The notes under the pieces were generated by a model. The model was not told the origin of the DNA, searched no databases, and saw only the letters and a list, made by a program, of their open reading frames with translations. From assembly GCA_045807125.1 (NCBI GenBank), contig JBJMHZ010000049.1, forward strand, positions 124,001 through 188,000: a DNA stretch of 64,000 bases. Reading direction: 5' to 3'. Of this stretch, positions 1 to 8,088 are shown piece after piece. This DNA comes from JBJMHZ01 sp045807125. GTDB lineage: Bacteria > Actinomycetota > Actinomycetes > JAWWOL01. The position numbers and the translations under genes were made by a program. How positions within the stretch are numbered: position 1 is the first letter of the stretch; the number at the start of each line of letters is the position of its first letter.

Positions 1-381
1 GGTGGCCGCCTTGGTCGGCCTCGTCGGGCGCCGCGCGCGGGGCGGGGGAGCGATCGCCGCCTCGATCACGGCGGCCAGCCGGGCCTGCGCCGCGACCCGG
101 TTGCGCCACTGGGACCGGTGCTCGGAGGCGGTGACGGTGAGGACGCCGTCGACTAGCCGCCCGGCGAGCCGCTCGATCGCGCGCTCGCGCAGCGGCGCCG
201 GGAGGACCAGCGAGCCGGCCACGTCCCACGACAGCTCCACCCGCGAGTCCGCGGTGTTGACCGACTGGCCGCCCGGGCCGCTCGACCGGGAGAACCGCCA
301 GGTCAGCTCGTCGGCGGGGACGACGAGGCGCCTGCCGATCACCAGGTCGCCGAGCGGGTGCTGAGGGCTCACGCCTGCCAT
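1..381 (-). CDS. arfB: Peptidyl-tRNA hydrolase ArfB (partial, runs off window)
   Basis: This is the N-terminal 127 codons of a class-I release-factor-like protein that hydrolyses peptidyl-tRNA on stalled ribosomes. The catalytic GGQ lies at residues 37-39 in the context SSGPGGQSVN, which is the ArfB/ICT1 form, and a basic tail (PPRARRPTRPTKAA) begins near the window edge, as in ArfB, whose C-terminal tail enters the empty mRNA channel. Family members are about 140 residues, so only the last dozen or so are missing. The start is the ATG at 381. The gene lies downstream of, and in the same direction as, the Asp-box gene, with a strong hairpin between them, so it is probably transcribed separately. 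A true release factor is excluded because domains I and II are absent. Confidence 0.9.
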   Translation of the reverse strand, partial: MAGVSPQHPLGDLVIGRRLVVPADELTWRFSRSSGPGGQSVNTADSRVELSWDVAGSLVLPAPLRERAIERLAGRLVDGVLTVTASEHRSQWRNRVAAQARLAAVIEAAIAPPPRARRPTRPTKAAT

Positions 382-416
382 GCTCCCCCACCGCCGCCCG
401 GGCGCAGCCCCGCCGG

Positions 417-454
417 CACCAGCCGTGCGCCGCCCGACCGGCGCACGGCTGGTG
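417..454 (-). terminator. Strong hairpin after the Asp-box protein gene
   Basis: A perfect 15-bp stem (CACCAGCCGTGCGCC, 417-431, pairs with 440-454) with an 8-nt loop starts 17 nt beyond the TAG of the secreted Asp-box gene and ends 36 nt before the arfB start. There is no clear U-tract, which is usual for high-GC actinobacteria. Confidence 0.75.
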
Positions 455-470
455 ACTGCGATCCGTCGCG

Positions 471-2783
471 CTACAGCGTGCCGGTGCCGTTGATGTCGAA
501 CGGCGTCGCGGCGTCGGCCTGCTGCGAGAACCCGATCGGCACCCGCAGCCCTGGCGCCCGCTGCTCGGTGCCGAAGTAGTAGACCGACAGCCCGGTGATC
601 GAGTACAGCCCCGTACCAGACTTGATGCCGAGCGTCGAGAGGTCGGTCGTGAGGGTGATCGTGCACGGCGTGGTCAAGGTCGGCGTGCCGGCGGCGGTGA
701 AGCAGGTGCCCCCGAGCGTCCCGGCCTGCGTGCGGTGGAACTCCTCGCTGGTGAGCGTCGGCGACAGGCTGTTCATCCGGCCGGCCTCCACTCCGGGCGT
801 CGGTTGCTCGGTGTCGGCCGGGTTATCCCGGTAGGCGAGGTAGAAGTTGTCGTTCTGATCGCCGCCGGTCGTCGCATCGGGCGTGCTCGACGCCCAGAGC
901 TCGGCGCCCCACAGGCCGCCGGTGTTGCCGGTGCCACAGGCCACCGCCGCCGCGGCCGTCGGTGCGCCGTTGAGGGTGAGCGACACCGTGAGCAGGTTGC
1001 CGTTGCGGTTGGCGCTCGTGCCGAGGATGTCCATGCCCGCGCAGGAGCCCTTGGGGTTGCCCGCGGTGTCGAACACGTCGCCCGCGCGGTCGGACACCGC
1101 GTGGTCGGTGATCGGCCAGCTCGAACGCAGGTTGATCGTCGTGTTGGCGAGCACGCTGCTCCCGGACAGCTGTCGGCTGAACTTGTCCCTGGTGTCGTGG
1201 CGGCTGTTGTTGTCGTCCGCCCAGGTGACGTTGGCGGCACCGAGATGGTCGATGTCGACCGTGAAGAAGTCGAGCAGGTTGCGGTCGCCGCTGCAGTTCA
1301 GGCCGTTGGTGCAGATCTGACCCAGGTGGTTGGGGTGGTCGGAGATCTGGACGGACTTGAAGTTGGCTCCGGGGTTGAGCGCGTTCTGCGACTGGGCGAA
1401 GTAGACGTTCCAGACGGCACGGTTGGCGGTGCAGCCCGTGGTGCCCTCGGTGCACTGGTTGCCGTTGACGTCCGCGAAGTCGAGGTTGGAGTTGAGCCCG
1501 TTGTTCGCCTTGTAATAGACGAGGTCGACCTGGCCGGGGCTGCCCGCCACCAGCCACGGGAAGATGGCCGAGTCGTTCTGCTCACCGGTGAGGTCGATCG
1601 GGGCCGCCCACGTGCCGGTCGTGCCGCCGCCGGTCGACCAGGCGTAGTAGACGTCCTGCTCGCCGCCGAGGTCGGCCGCGTCGTCGGGATCGCGGTTCTG
1701 CGACCACGTGTAGTAGAGGTTGCCGCCGGTGTCGACGGTCAGGTCCGGGAAGATGTTGGCCGGGTCGTGCGGGCCGAGGTCCGCGACGTGGTGCCGCGTC
1801 CAGGTCGTGCCCTCGTCACGTGAGATGGCCACCCACAGCGAGTAGTTCGCGCCGTCCGTGCGCGCGAACGGGATGTAGATCGAGTGCTGGAAGCGAGACG
1901 TGGGCGACTTGTCGACCACGACGGCGCCGCTGATCCAGAGCTGCGGGTCGGAGGGGTCAGGGCACGCGGTCGGCGTGGCGTCATCGGCAGGGGCGAAGCT
2001 CTGCGAGAACGCGTTGCACGGCGAGTCGGTGGCGAACGTGCCGGGCGTCCCGTCGTGCTGGCTGCGGACGAGGACGAGGCTGGCTCCTCGCGGGTCGCTG
2101 TCGTTGTTGAAGCTGACGTAGACGTTCGGCGTGCCGGCCGTCTCGTCGGTGTCGACCCACTGGCGGTCGTCGATGGCGCCCGGGCTCGCGCCGCAGCCGA
2201 GCCGGTCCGAGACGAACGTCTCACCCAGGTCGCGCGACACGTTCATCGTCACGCAGGCACCGGACAGGTCGATGAAGAACACGCTGTGGGTCACCGAGCC
2301 GACCGCCTGGTGCGAGTCGCCGCCCCCGCCGCCGCTCGTGCCGTCGGGCATCGCGAACACCGGGTCGTGCGGCGGCACCCGGAAGGTCTGGCCGAGGTCG
2401 GCCGACTTGAAGAACTCGCTGTAGCCGGGGAACCCGATGCCGAGCGGGTTGGACACGTAGACGAGGTCGCGGTACTCGCGCGTCGTCGCCCCGAACCCGT
2501 TCGGTCCCGGCACGAACGGATACCGATCCACTACGGTCGTCGGCTCGCCGCCGGTGCGCTTGTAGTCGACGTAGGACGCCGGCGAGAAGGTGTTGGTGGC
2601 CGAGCTGGTCGAGCTGGTGTTGCCGCCATTGCCGCCCCCGCCGCTCTGCGCCAGCAGGACGGCGGTGTCGGGCACCAGGGTGAAGCCGTCGCTCTCCGCG
2701 AACGACGTCGCCGCCGGGGCGAGCGCCAAGGCCGCTGCCGCGACCAGCGTCACCCCGCCCCTGCTCAGGACCTTCATGGTCAT
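471..2783 (-). CDS. Secreted Asp-box (BNR/sialidase-like) protein
   Basis: A 770-residue exported protein of probable beta-propeller fold. Residues 1-29 are a signal peptide (MTMKVLSRGG, an Ala/Leu core, then ATSFAES). A Gly/Ser/Asn-rich spacer follows at 47-65. Three Asp-boxes (S-x-D-x-G-x-T-F/W) are visible at about 127-134, 183-190 and 321-328, the hallmark of sialidase/BNR propellers and related glycan- or polymer-binding proteins. I see no sialidase FRIP motif, so an active sialidase is not supported; sortilin-like or exo-alpha-sialidase-like binding proteins fit equally well. The start is the ATG at 2783, behind a GGAGGA box 6 nt upstream; upstream in-frame codons look like leader. It diverges from the FAD-TTC38 gene across a 377-nt region containing a TAGTCAT operator-like cluster. 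The substrate is unknown. Confidence 0.75.
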   Translation of the reverse strand: MTMKVLSRGGVTLVAAAALALAPAATSFAESDGFTLVPDTAVLLAQSGGGGNGGNTSSTSSATNTFSPASYVDYKRTGGEPTTVVDRYPFVPGPNGFGATTREYRDLVYVSNPLGIGFPGYSEFFKSADLGQTFRVPPHDPVFAMPDGTSGGGGGDSHQAVGSVTHSVFFIDLSGACVTMNVSRDLGETFVSDRLGCGASPGAIDDRQWVDTDETAGTPNVYVSFNNDSDPRGASLVLVRSQHDGTPGTFATDSPCNAFSQSFAPADDATPTACPDPSDPQLWISGAVVVDKSPTSRFQHSIYIPFARTDGANYSLWVAISRDEGTTWTRHHVADLGPHDPANIFPDLTVDTGGNLYYTWSQNRDPDDAADLGGEQDVYYAWSTGGGTTGTWAAPIDLTGEQNDSAIFPWLVAGSPGQVDLVYYKANNGLNSNLDFADVNGNQCTEGTTGCTANRAVWNVYFAQSQNALNPGANFKSVQISDHPNHLGQICTNGLNCSGDRNLLDFFTVDIDHLGAANVTWADDNNSRHDTRDKFSRQLSGSSVLANTTINLRSSWPITDHAVSDRAGDVFDTAGNPKGSCAGMDILGTSANRNGNLLTVSLTLNGAPTAAAAVACGTGNTGGLWGAELWASSTPDATTGGDQNDNFYLAYRDNPADTEQPTPGVEAGRMNSLSPTLTSEEFHRTQAGTLGGTCFTAAGTPTLTTPCTITLTTDLSTLGIKSGTGLYSITGLSVYYFGTEQRAPGLRVPIGFSQQADAATPFDINGTGTL

Positions 2784-2858
2784 GACTTCCTCCGGAGGAC
2801 CGCGTGATGCGAAGGGGAGCCGGTGCGGGGCGGCTGCCCGATCCGCGCCCCGGCGACC

Positions 2859-2891
2859 ATGACTATGCATCGCCTAGTCATTTATGACTAG
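2859..2891. promoter_or_regulatory. Three-copy ATGACTA/TAGTCAT operator-like cluster
   Basis: ATGACTA (2859-2865) is followed by CTAGTCA-TTTA-TGACTAG (2874-2891), a perfect 7-bp inverted repeat around TTTA. Together they make three half-sites in 33 bp, in a locally AT-rich patch about 75-110 nt upstream of the Asp-box gene start. The layout is typical of a dimeric repressor or activator site (MarR, GntR or TetR class). The regulator is unknown and none is encoded adjacently. Confidence 0.5.
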
Positions 2892-3001
2892 ATATCGAGA
2901 AGGCCAGCCTCTGCGGCCCGGCGGGCGCGCCCGGATGAGAACGCCATTCGGTATGCACATGACCGCTGACTGACCGAGCCATGGGAGCCCCGGCGGCGCT
3001 C

Positions 3002-3060
3002 CACTGCCGCCCTGCCGCGCCCGCACTGCCGCGACAGCACCGCCGCGCCGGCACTGCCGC
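3002..3060. repeat. Three direct copies of CACTGCCGC
   Basis: CACTGCCGC recurs at 3002-3010, 3024-3032 and 3052-3060 in the divergent intergenic region 2784-3160. Apart from this, the TAGTCAT cluster and the promoter elements near 3093-3134, I see nothing coding in those 377 nt. Confidence 0.4.
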
Positions 3061-3092
3061 GGCCGGCTGCCCGGCCGTTCGGGTGATCAGGC

Positions 3093-3134
3093 TTGACGGT
3101 CCGCGATGCGGGGGAGTAGACGAGTAAATCTACT
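3093..3134 (+). promoter_or_regulatory. Candidate promoter and inverted repeat for the FAD-TTC38 gene
   Basis: A -35-like TTGACG (3093-3098) and a -10-like TAGACG (3117-3122) are 18 bp apart. The -10 overlaps a perfect inverted repeat AGTAGA (3115-3120) / TCTACT (3129-3134), so a bound protein could block the polymerase. The coding start at 3161 is preceded by AGGAG (3152-3156). Confidence 0.4.
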
Positions 3135-3160
3135 AACTCACTAGATGAACTAGGAGCGTG

Positions 3161-6055
3161 ATGGCGGAGACGAGGACGATCGGCGTCGTAGGGGCCGGTG
3201 CCGCGGGAACGCTGGTGGCCGCCCAGCTGGCCAGGGTCGCGGCCAGGACCCGCACGCCCCTCGAGATCCTGCTCATCGATCCCGGGCGGGCGACCGGCAA
3301 CGGTGTCGCGTACGGCACCACCGACGCCAGGCACGTGCTCAACGTGCGGGCGGCCGGCATGAGCGCCTACCCCGACGATCCCGGCCATTTCGTGCGATGG
3401 CTGGCCACGGAAGCCGGCACCGGCGGCACCGGGGGCACCGGGGGCACCGGGGGCACCGGGGGCACCGTCGATCCCGACTGCTACCCGCCCCGCGAGGCGT
3501 ACGGCCGCTACCTGCGCGACGTCCTCGGCGAGGCGCTGCGCCGCGCCGGCCGGCTCGTCCGGGTGCGCCGGCTGCACGACCGGGTGACCGGCGTCGTCCC
3601 CCTGGGCGGCCGGGCTGGCCTGCGCCTCGCCTCCGGGGTCGAGGTCCGCGCCGATGCGGTGGTGCTCGCGCTCGGCACGTTCCCGCCGGACGTCGGGTGG
3701 GCGCCGGAGGCGCTGCGGCGCTCGGGCCGCTTCGTGGCCGACCCGTGGGCCCCCGGTGCCCTCGAGCAACTGCGCGGCGACGGTGATATGGGCGACGAGA
3801 GCCGAAGCGGTATGGTCGCGTCCTCCCTGCTTCTGGTGGGTACGGGCCTCACGATGGTGGACATGATCATCTCCTTGGGCGCGCAGGGGCGGGTCATCCA
3901 TGCCGTCTCGCGCAGCGGGCTGCTGCCGCGGGCGCATGCCGACCGCCCGCTGCCGCCGGTGCCGCTCGCCGAGCCGGCGCCGGACGTGCTCGCGGCCGGC
4001 GGCATCGCCGCGCTGCGCGCCGCCGTCCGCCGCCACGTCCGGGACTGCCTGCGCGCGTGCGGGGACTGGCGCCCGGCGATCGACGGGCTGCGGTCGGTCA
4101 CCAACGCGCTCTGGCAGGGGCTCTCCGCCGAGGACCAGCGTGCGTTCCTCGCCGTCGACGGGCCGCTCTGGCGCTCGGTGCGCCACCGGACCGCCCCGCA
4201 CGTGGGCCGCCTGATCGCCGAGCGCCTCGAGCGGGGCGAGCTGGTGGTGCACAAGGACGAGGTGGTCGGCGCCGTCGCGCGCCCTGACCACGTCGAGGTC
4301 GTGCTGAGCGACGGCCGGGCGCTGGTGGTCGACCGGGTGGTCAACTGCACCGGGCCGGTGCCCCACCTGCGGCAGGTCGGCGACCCGCTCGTCCGCTCGC
4401 TCCTCGCCGACGGCCTTGCCACGCCCGGTCCGCACGGGCACGGGCTCCAGACCGACCCCGACGGCCGGGTGGTCGCTGCCGACGGCGCGGCGCTGCCGTG
4501 GCTCTGGACGCTCGGCTGCATGCGGCGCGGCCAGCTGGCGGAGACCACCGCGATGCCCGAGATCAGGGCGCAGGCCGCGCGGATCGCGACCGCGGTCAGC
4601 AGTGCGGACAACGCAGGCAGCACCGGCAGCGCCACCAGGACCGGCAGCGCCACCAGCACCGGCAGCCCCGGCGGTGACGGCAGCGGCGGCGGCGGCGAGG
4701 GTGGCGGTGGCCGGGGCCGGCGCCCGGTCGACCAGTACGGGCTGCCGCTCACCACGACCCCGGAGGCAGCCGCCCGCTACGTCGACGCCCTCGACCGCAT
4801 CCTGCGGGTGCAGTCCGGCGCCGAGGAGGCCCTTGCCGAGTCGGTCGCGGCCGACCCCGGCTTCGCCCTGGGGCACGCCGTGCTCGCCCTGCTCGGCCAC
4901 GAGTGGGAGGCACCGGTCGACGTGGTGTCCGAGCTGGCCGCGGCGGAGCGCGCCGTCATGGCCGCCGGCGACGAGCGCGAGCGCAGCTTCGTGGCCGTCG
5001 TCGCCGACCTCGTGCGGCCGGAGCGCCGGCGCGCGGCCGGCGACCTGCTGCTCCGGCACATCGACGCGCACCGCCGCGACGCGCTGGCGCTCAGCGTCGC
5101 CGTGCCGACGATCGCCTTCTCCGGCTTTACCGAGCTGCCGGAGCGCACGTGGGAGCTGGTCGAGGGCCTGGCGCCGGACTACGGCGACGACTGGTGGTAC
5201 GTGGGGCTGCTGGCCTTCATCCGCCAGGAGCAGGATCGCTTCGACGAGGCCGCCCGGCTCGCCGAGCGGGCGCTCGCCGAGGTGCCGTCGTCCGGGCATG
5301 CCGTGCACGCGCGGGCGCACGCCCACTACGAGACCGGCGACCACGTGGCCGGGCTCGCCTGGCTCGACCCGTGGGTCGCCTCCTGCGGCCGGTCGGCCAG
5401 CCACCGCGCCCACTTCTCCTGGCATGCCGCGCTGCACGAGCTGTCGATGGGCGACCTCACCGCCGTGCAGCGGCGCTACCGGGAGCAGCTGGCACCGCCG
5501 GCGGTCACCGGCCTGCGGGCCCTGGTCGACTCGGCGTCGCTGCTGTGGCGCTGCTCGCTGCGCACGCCGGTGCTCGCCGACCCGGAGGCGGACTGGCCGG
5601 ACACCGCGTCGATCGACGAGGTGCTGGCGACCGTCCCGCGCGAGGCGCTGCAGCGCCCGCCCACGGCGTTCACCGCCTTCCACGCGGTCATGGGGCTGGC
5701 CGCGGCCGGCGACGCCGAGGGGCTGCGCCGGCTGGGCCATCACGCCCGCTGTCACGACGACGCAGCGGCGCGCGACGTCGTCGCGCCGCTCGCCGATGCC
5801 CACGCCGCTCTGCTCGACGGCCGGGCCGGCGTCGCAGCCGACGGCCTGGTGGCCCTGCGCGGCCGGCTGGCCGTGGTCGGCGGCAGCGCGGCGCAGCGGG
5901 ACGTCGTCGAGGACACCCTGCTGCACGCGCTCGCGCTCGCCGGCCGGTGCACCGAGGCCTGCCGGCTGCTCCAGGAGCGCCTCGCGCGGCGCCCGTCGCC
6001 CCGCGACGACCAGCACCTGGCCCGGCTCTCGGCCGTCGCCGCCCCGGTCTCCTGA
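3161..6055 (+). CDS. FAD/NAD(P)-binding (YdhS-like) module fused to a TTC38-like TPR module
   Basis: A 964-residue two-module cytosolic protein. Residues 1 to about 480 are a Rossmann flavoprotein of the COG4529/YdhS type: dinucleotide-binding GVVGAGAAG (8-16), the conserved GVAYGT and HVLNVRAAGMSAYPDD stretches, a second NAD(P)-like turn (LLVGTGLTMVD) and NCTGPVPHLR near the end of the module. A Gly/Ser/Thr linker (about 482-520) joins it to about 440 residues that begin YGLPLTTTPEAAARYVDAL and continue as helical repeats (DPGFALGHAVLALLGHE), which matches the tetratricopeptide 38 family. The two modules normally occur as separate proteins. A 9-bp tandem repeat also inserts a (GGT)n loop in the flavin module at about 86-103. 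The gene sits 202 nt before the sulfate ABC operon, so a role in sulfur metabolism is possible but is inference. The ATG at 3161 is favoured over the GTG at 3158 by spacing from AGGAG. Confidence 0.75.
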   Translation: MAETRTIGVVGAGAAGTLVAAQLARVAARTRTPLEILLIDPGRATGNGVAYGTTDARHVLNVRAAGMSAYPDDPGHFVRWLATEAGTGGTGGTGGTGGTGGTVDPDCYPPREAYGRYLRDVLGEALRRAGRLVRVRRLHDRVTGVVPLGGRAGLRLASGVEVRADAVVLALGTFPPDVGWAPEALRRSGRFVADPWAPGALEQLRGDGDMGDESRSGMVASSLLLVGTGLTMVDMIISLGAQGRVIHAVSRSGLLPRAHADRPLPPVPLAEPAPDVLAAGGIAALRAAVRRHVRDCLRACGDWRPAIDGLRSVTNALWQGLSAEDQRAFLAVDGPLWRSVRHRTAPHVGRLIAERLERGELVVHKDEVVGAVARPDHVEVVLSDGRALVVDRVVNCTGPVPHLRQVGDPLVRSLLADGLATPGPHGHGLQTDPDGRVVAADGAALPWLWTLGCMRRGQLAETTAMPEIRAQAARIATAVSSADNAGSTGSATRTGSATSTGSPGGDGSGGGGEGGGGRGRRPVDQYGLPLTTTPEAAARYVDALDRILRVQSGAEEALAESVAADPGFALGHAVLALLGHEWEAPVDVVSELAAAERAVMAAGDERERSFVAVVADLVRPERRRAAGDLLLRHIDAHRRDALALSVAVPTIAFSGFTELPERTWELVEGLAPDYGDDWWYVGLLAFIRQEQDRFDEAARLAERALAEVPSSGHAVHARAHAHYETGDHVAGLAWLDPWVASCGRSASHRAHFSWHAALHELSMGDLTAVQRRYREQLAPPAVTGLRALVDSASLLWRCSLRTPVLADPEADWPDTASIDEVLATVPREALQRPPTAFTAFHAVMGLAAAGDAEGLRRLGHHARCHDDAAARDVVAPLADAHAALLDGRAGVAADGLVALRGRLAVVGGSAAQRDVVEDTLLHALALAGRCTEACRLLQERLARRPSPRDDQHLARLSAVAAPVS
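3416..3467. repeat. 9-bp tandem repeat (GGCACCGGG, about 5.8 copies) inside a CDS
   Basis: Near-perfect repeats of GGCACCGGG encode a run of Gly-Gly-Thr (written GTG/GGT by frame) in the flavin module. Because the unit is nine bases, slippage would change loop length without breaking the frame. Confidence 0.8.
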
Positions 6056-6183
6056 CCTCGCGGGTTCCCTCCGCTCCTTCCGCTCGTGCCGGCCGTCTCC
6101 GGCCGTCCCGCCGTGGTCGCAGCGGTCCTGGCCAGCAGGGCCGAGGTAGGCCGGTCGGGTGAAACCTCGCCACGCCTGTCGCA

Positions 6184-6228
6184 GAAGTGAACCTATTACT
6201 TCCATCAACACGAGCGATTTGATATACA
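6184..6228 (+). promoter_or_regulatory. Candidate promoter/operator of the sulfate operon
   Basis: The last 80 nt before the binding-protein gene are markedly AT-rich. GAAGT (6184-6188) and ACTTC (6198-6202) form a short inverted repeat, and TATACA (6223-6228) is a plausible -10; no good -35 is visible. No SAM or other riboswitch consensus was recognised. Confidence 0.3.
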
Positions 6229-6257
6229 ACTCTCCTACCCGTTGACAGGAGACGCTC

Positions 6258-7277
6258 GTGGGACACCGACCGATCGGCCGCCGGCACCTGGCTGGCGCCG
6301 TGCTGGCCACCTCTGCCCTGGCCCTCGCGACTGGCTGCGGCGCGTCCGCGACCGCCAGCAACGGCTCGAAGAGCATTCAGCTCGTCGCCTACTCCACCCC
6401 GCAGAAGGTCTACTCCAAGCTGATCCCCGCCTTCACCGCCACCGCGGCGGGCAAGGGCGCGAAGTTCACCCAGTCCTACGGCGCCTCCGGCGCGCAGAGC
6501 CGCGCGGTGCTGGCCGGCCAGCCGGCCGACATCGTCGAGTTCTCCCTGGAGCCCGACATGTCCAAGCTGGTGAAGGCCGGGCTCGTGGGCTCAAGCTGGA
6601 ACGCCGGCAGCTACAAGGGCATGGTCACCGACTCGCTCGTCGTCTTCGTGGTCCGCAAGGGCAACCCGAAGGGCATCCACGGCTGGGACGACATCGTCAA
6701 GCCCGGCGTGAAGGTGGTCACGCCCAACGTGCTCACCTCGGGCAGCGCCAAGTGGAACCTGATGGCCGCGTACGGCGCGCAGATCAAGCAGGGGAAGTCG
6801 CCGGCCGAGGCGCTCGACTTCGTCAAGAGCGTCCTCAAGAGCACGGTCGCCCAGCCGGACAGCGGATCCAAGGCGCTCGCCGCGTTCACCAGCGGCACCG
6901 GCGACGTCCTGCTCAGCTACGAGAACGAGGCCATCGAGGCCCAGCAGGCCGGGCAGGCCGTCGACTTCATCCGGCCCGACCAGACGATCCTCATCGAGAA
7001 CCCGATCGCCGTGACCACCAAGGCGAAGAACGCCGCGCTGGCCAAGGACTTCGTGACGTTCCTCCACACCGACCAGGCGCAGAGGATCTTCGCCGACCAG
7101 GGCTACCGCCCGGTGGTGAAGGCCGACCTCGACACCAACCGCTTCCCCACCCCGTCGCAGCTGTTCACGATCGACGACCTCGGCGGCTGGAGCAGCGTCA
7201 ACACCCAGTTCTTCGACCCGGACAACGGCTCCATCACCAAGATCGAGTCAGACCTCGGAGTGTCCAGTGGCTCTTAG
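6258..7277 (+). CDS. Sulfate-binding lipoprotein of the sulfate ABC transporter
   Basis: A 339-residue extracellular solute-binding protein that would capture sulfate (or thiosulfate) and deliver it to CysTW. A lipobox ALATGC puts the modified cysteine at residue 27, so the mature protein is membrane-anchored. The mature part starts with QLVAYSTPQKVYSKLIPAF and contains QSYGASGAQSRAVLAGQPADIVEFSL, the family's conserved ligand-binding region, and LSYENEAIEAQQAG later. The GTG start at 6258 follows AGGAGA. It is the first gene of a tightly packed operon: its end overlaps the cysT start by 11 nt. Specificity for sulfate over thiosulfate is inferred from the neighbours. Confidence 0.92.
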   Translation: MGHRPIGRRHLAGAVLATSALALATGCGASATASNGSKSIQLVAYSTPQKVYSKLIPAFTATAAGKGAKFTQSYGASGAQSRAVLAGQPADIVEFSLEPDMSKLVKAGLVGSSWNAGSYKGMVTDSLVVFVVRKGNPKGIHGWDDIVKPGVKVVTPNVLTSGSAKWNLMAAYGAQIKQGKSPAEALDFVKSVLKSTVAQPDSGSKALAAFTSGTGDVLLSYENEAIEAQQAGQAVDFIRPDQTILIENPIAVTTKAKNAALAKDFVTFLHTDQAQRIFADQGYRPVVKADLDTNRFPTPSQLFTIDDLGGWSSVNTQFFDPDNGSITKIESDLGVSSGS

Positions 7278-8088
7278 CGCCACCGCGGGCGCCCGCAGCG
7301 CGCCCCGGCTCCGGTCGCTGCCACGACCGGGGCTGGGGGCCGGCGTCGCGCTGCTCTACCTCTGCCTGCTCGTCGCGCTGCCCGTCGCCGCCCTTGCCAG
7401 CAAGGCGACGTACGGCGGGTTCTGGTCGGCCATCACCGCCCCGGCCTCCCGATCGGCGCTCGTCCTCACGTTCTGGATCTCGCTGGTCGCCGCGGCGATC
7501 GACGCCGTGACCGGACTGCTGATCGCGTGGGTGCTGGTGCGCGACGAGTTCCCGGGCAAGCGCATCGTCAACGCGCTGATCGACCTGCCGTTCGCGCTGC
7601 CGACGATCGTCGCCGGCCTGGTGCTGCTCGCGCTCTACGGTCCCGGCAGCCCGGTGGGCGTCAACGTCGCGCAGACCCGGATCGCCATCCTGCTGGCGCT
7701 GCTGTTCATCACGTTGCCGTTCGTCGTGCGCAGCGTGCAACCGGTGCTGATGTCGCTCGAGCGGGAGGTCGAGGAGGCCGCGCAGTCGCTCGGCGCGCGG
7801 GGTGGCACCACGTTCCGGCGGATCATCCTGCCGGCGCTGCTGCCGGCCGTGATCTCCGGCGCCGGCCTCGCGTTCGCCCGCTCGCTCGGCGAGTTCGGCT
7901 CGATCGTGCTGATCTCCGGCAACCTGCCGTTCCACACGCAGGTGGCGTCGGTGCTCATCGCCGGTCACGTCGAGTCGGGCGACGCCCGCGGCGCGGCAGC
8001 CGTCAGCGTGACGCTCATCGTGGCCGCCCTCGTCGTCCTCGGCGCGCTCCGGCTCGCTACGCGCAGGCTGCAGCGCGGCCGTGGGTAG
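7267..8088 (+). CDS. cysT: Sulfate ABC transporter permease CysT
   Basis: A 273-residue inner-membrane permease with about six hydrophobic segments. It pairs with CysW to form the translocation channel for sulfate. The cytoplasmic EAA loop that contacts the ATPase is at about 170-189 (EEAAQSLGARGGTTFRRIIL), and the preceding DLPFALPTIVAGLVLLALYG is characteristic of CysT. The GTG at 7267 has a GGAG 6 nt upstream, inside the previous gene, which supports translational coupling; its 3' end overlaps cysW by 8 nt. Confidence 0.93.
   Translation: MALSATAGARSAPRLRSLPRPGLGAGVALLYLCLLVALPVAALASKATYGGFWSAITAPASRSALVLTFWISLVAAAIDAVTGLLIAWVLVRDEFPGKRIVNALIDLPFALPTIVAGLVLLALYGPGSPVGVNVAQTRIAILLALLFITLPFVVRSVQPVLMSLEREVEEAAQSLGARGGTTFRRIILPALLPAVISGAGLAFARSLGEFGSIVLISGNLPFHTQVASVLIAGHVESGDARGAAAVSVTLIVAALVVLGALRLATRRLQRGRG

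Noticed and set aside
2888..6376. Very long minus-strand frames opposite the FAD-TTC38 gene and elsewhere (for example 32446-36288 and 51887-56053)
   Set aside because: They are Arg/Pro/Ala/Gly-rich mirror frames of real genes, expected at this GC content, with no domain and no ribosome site.
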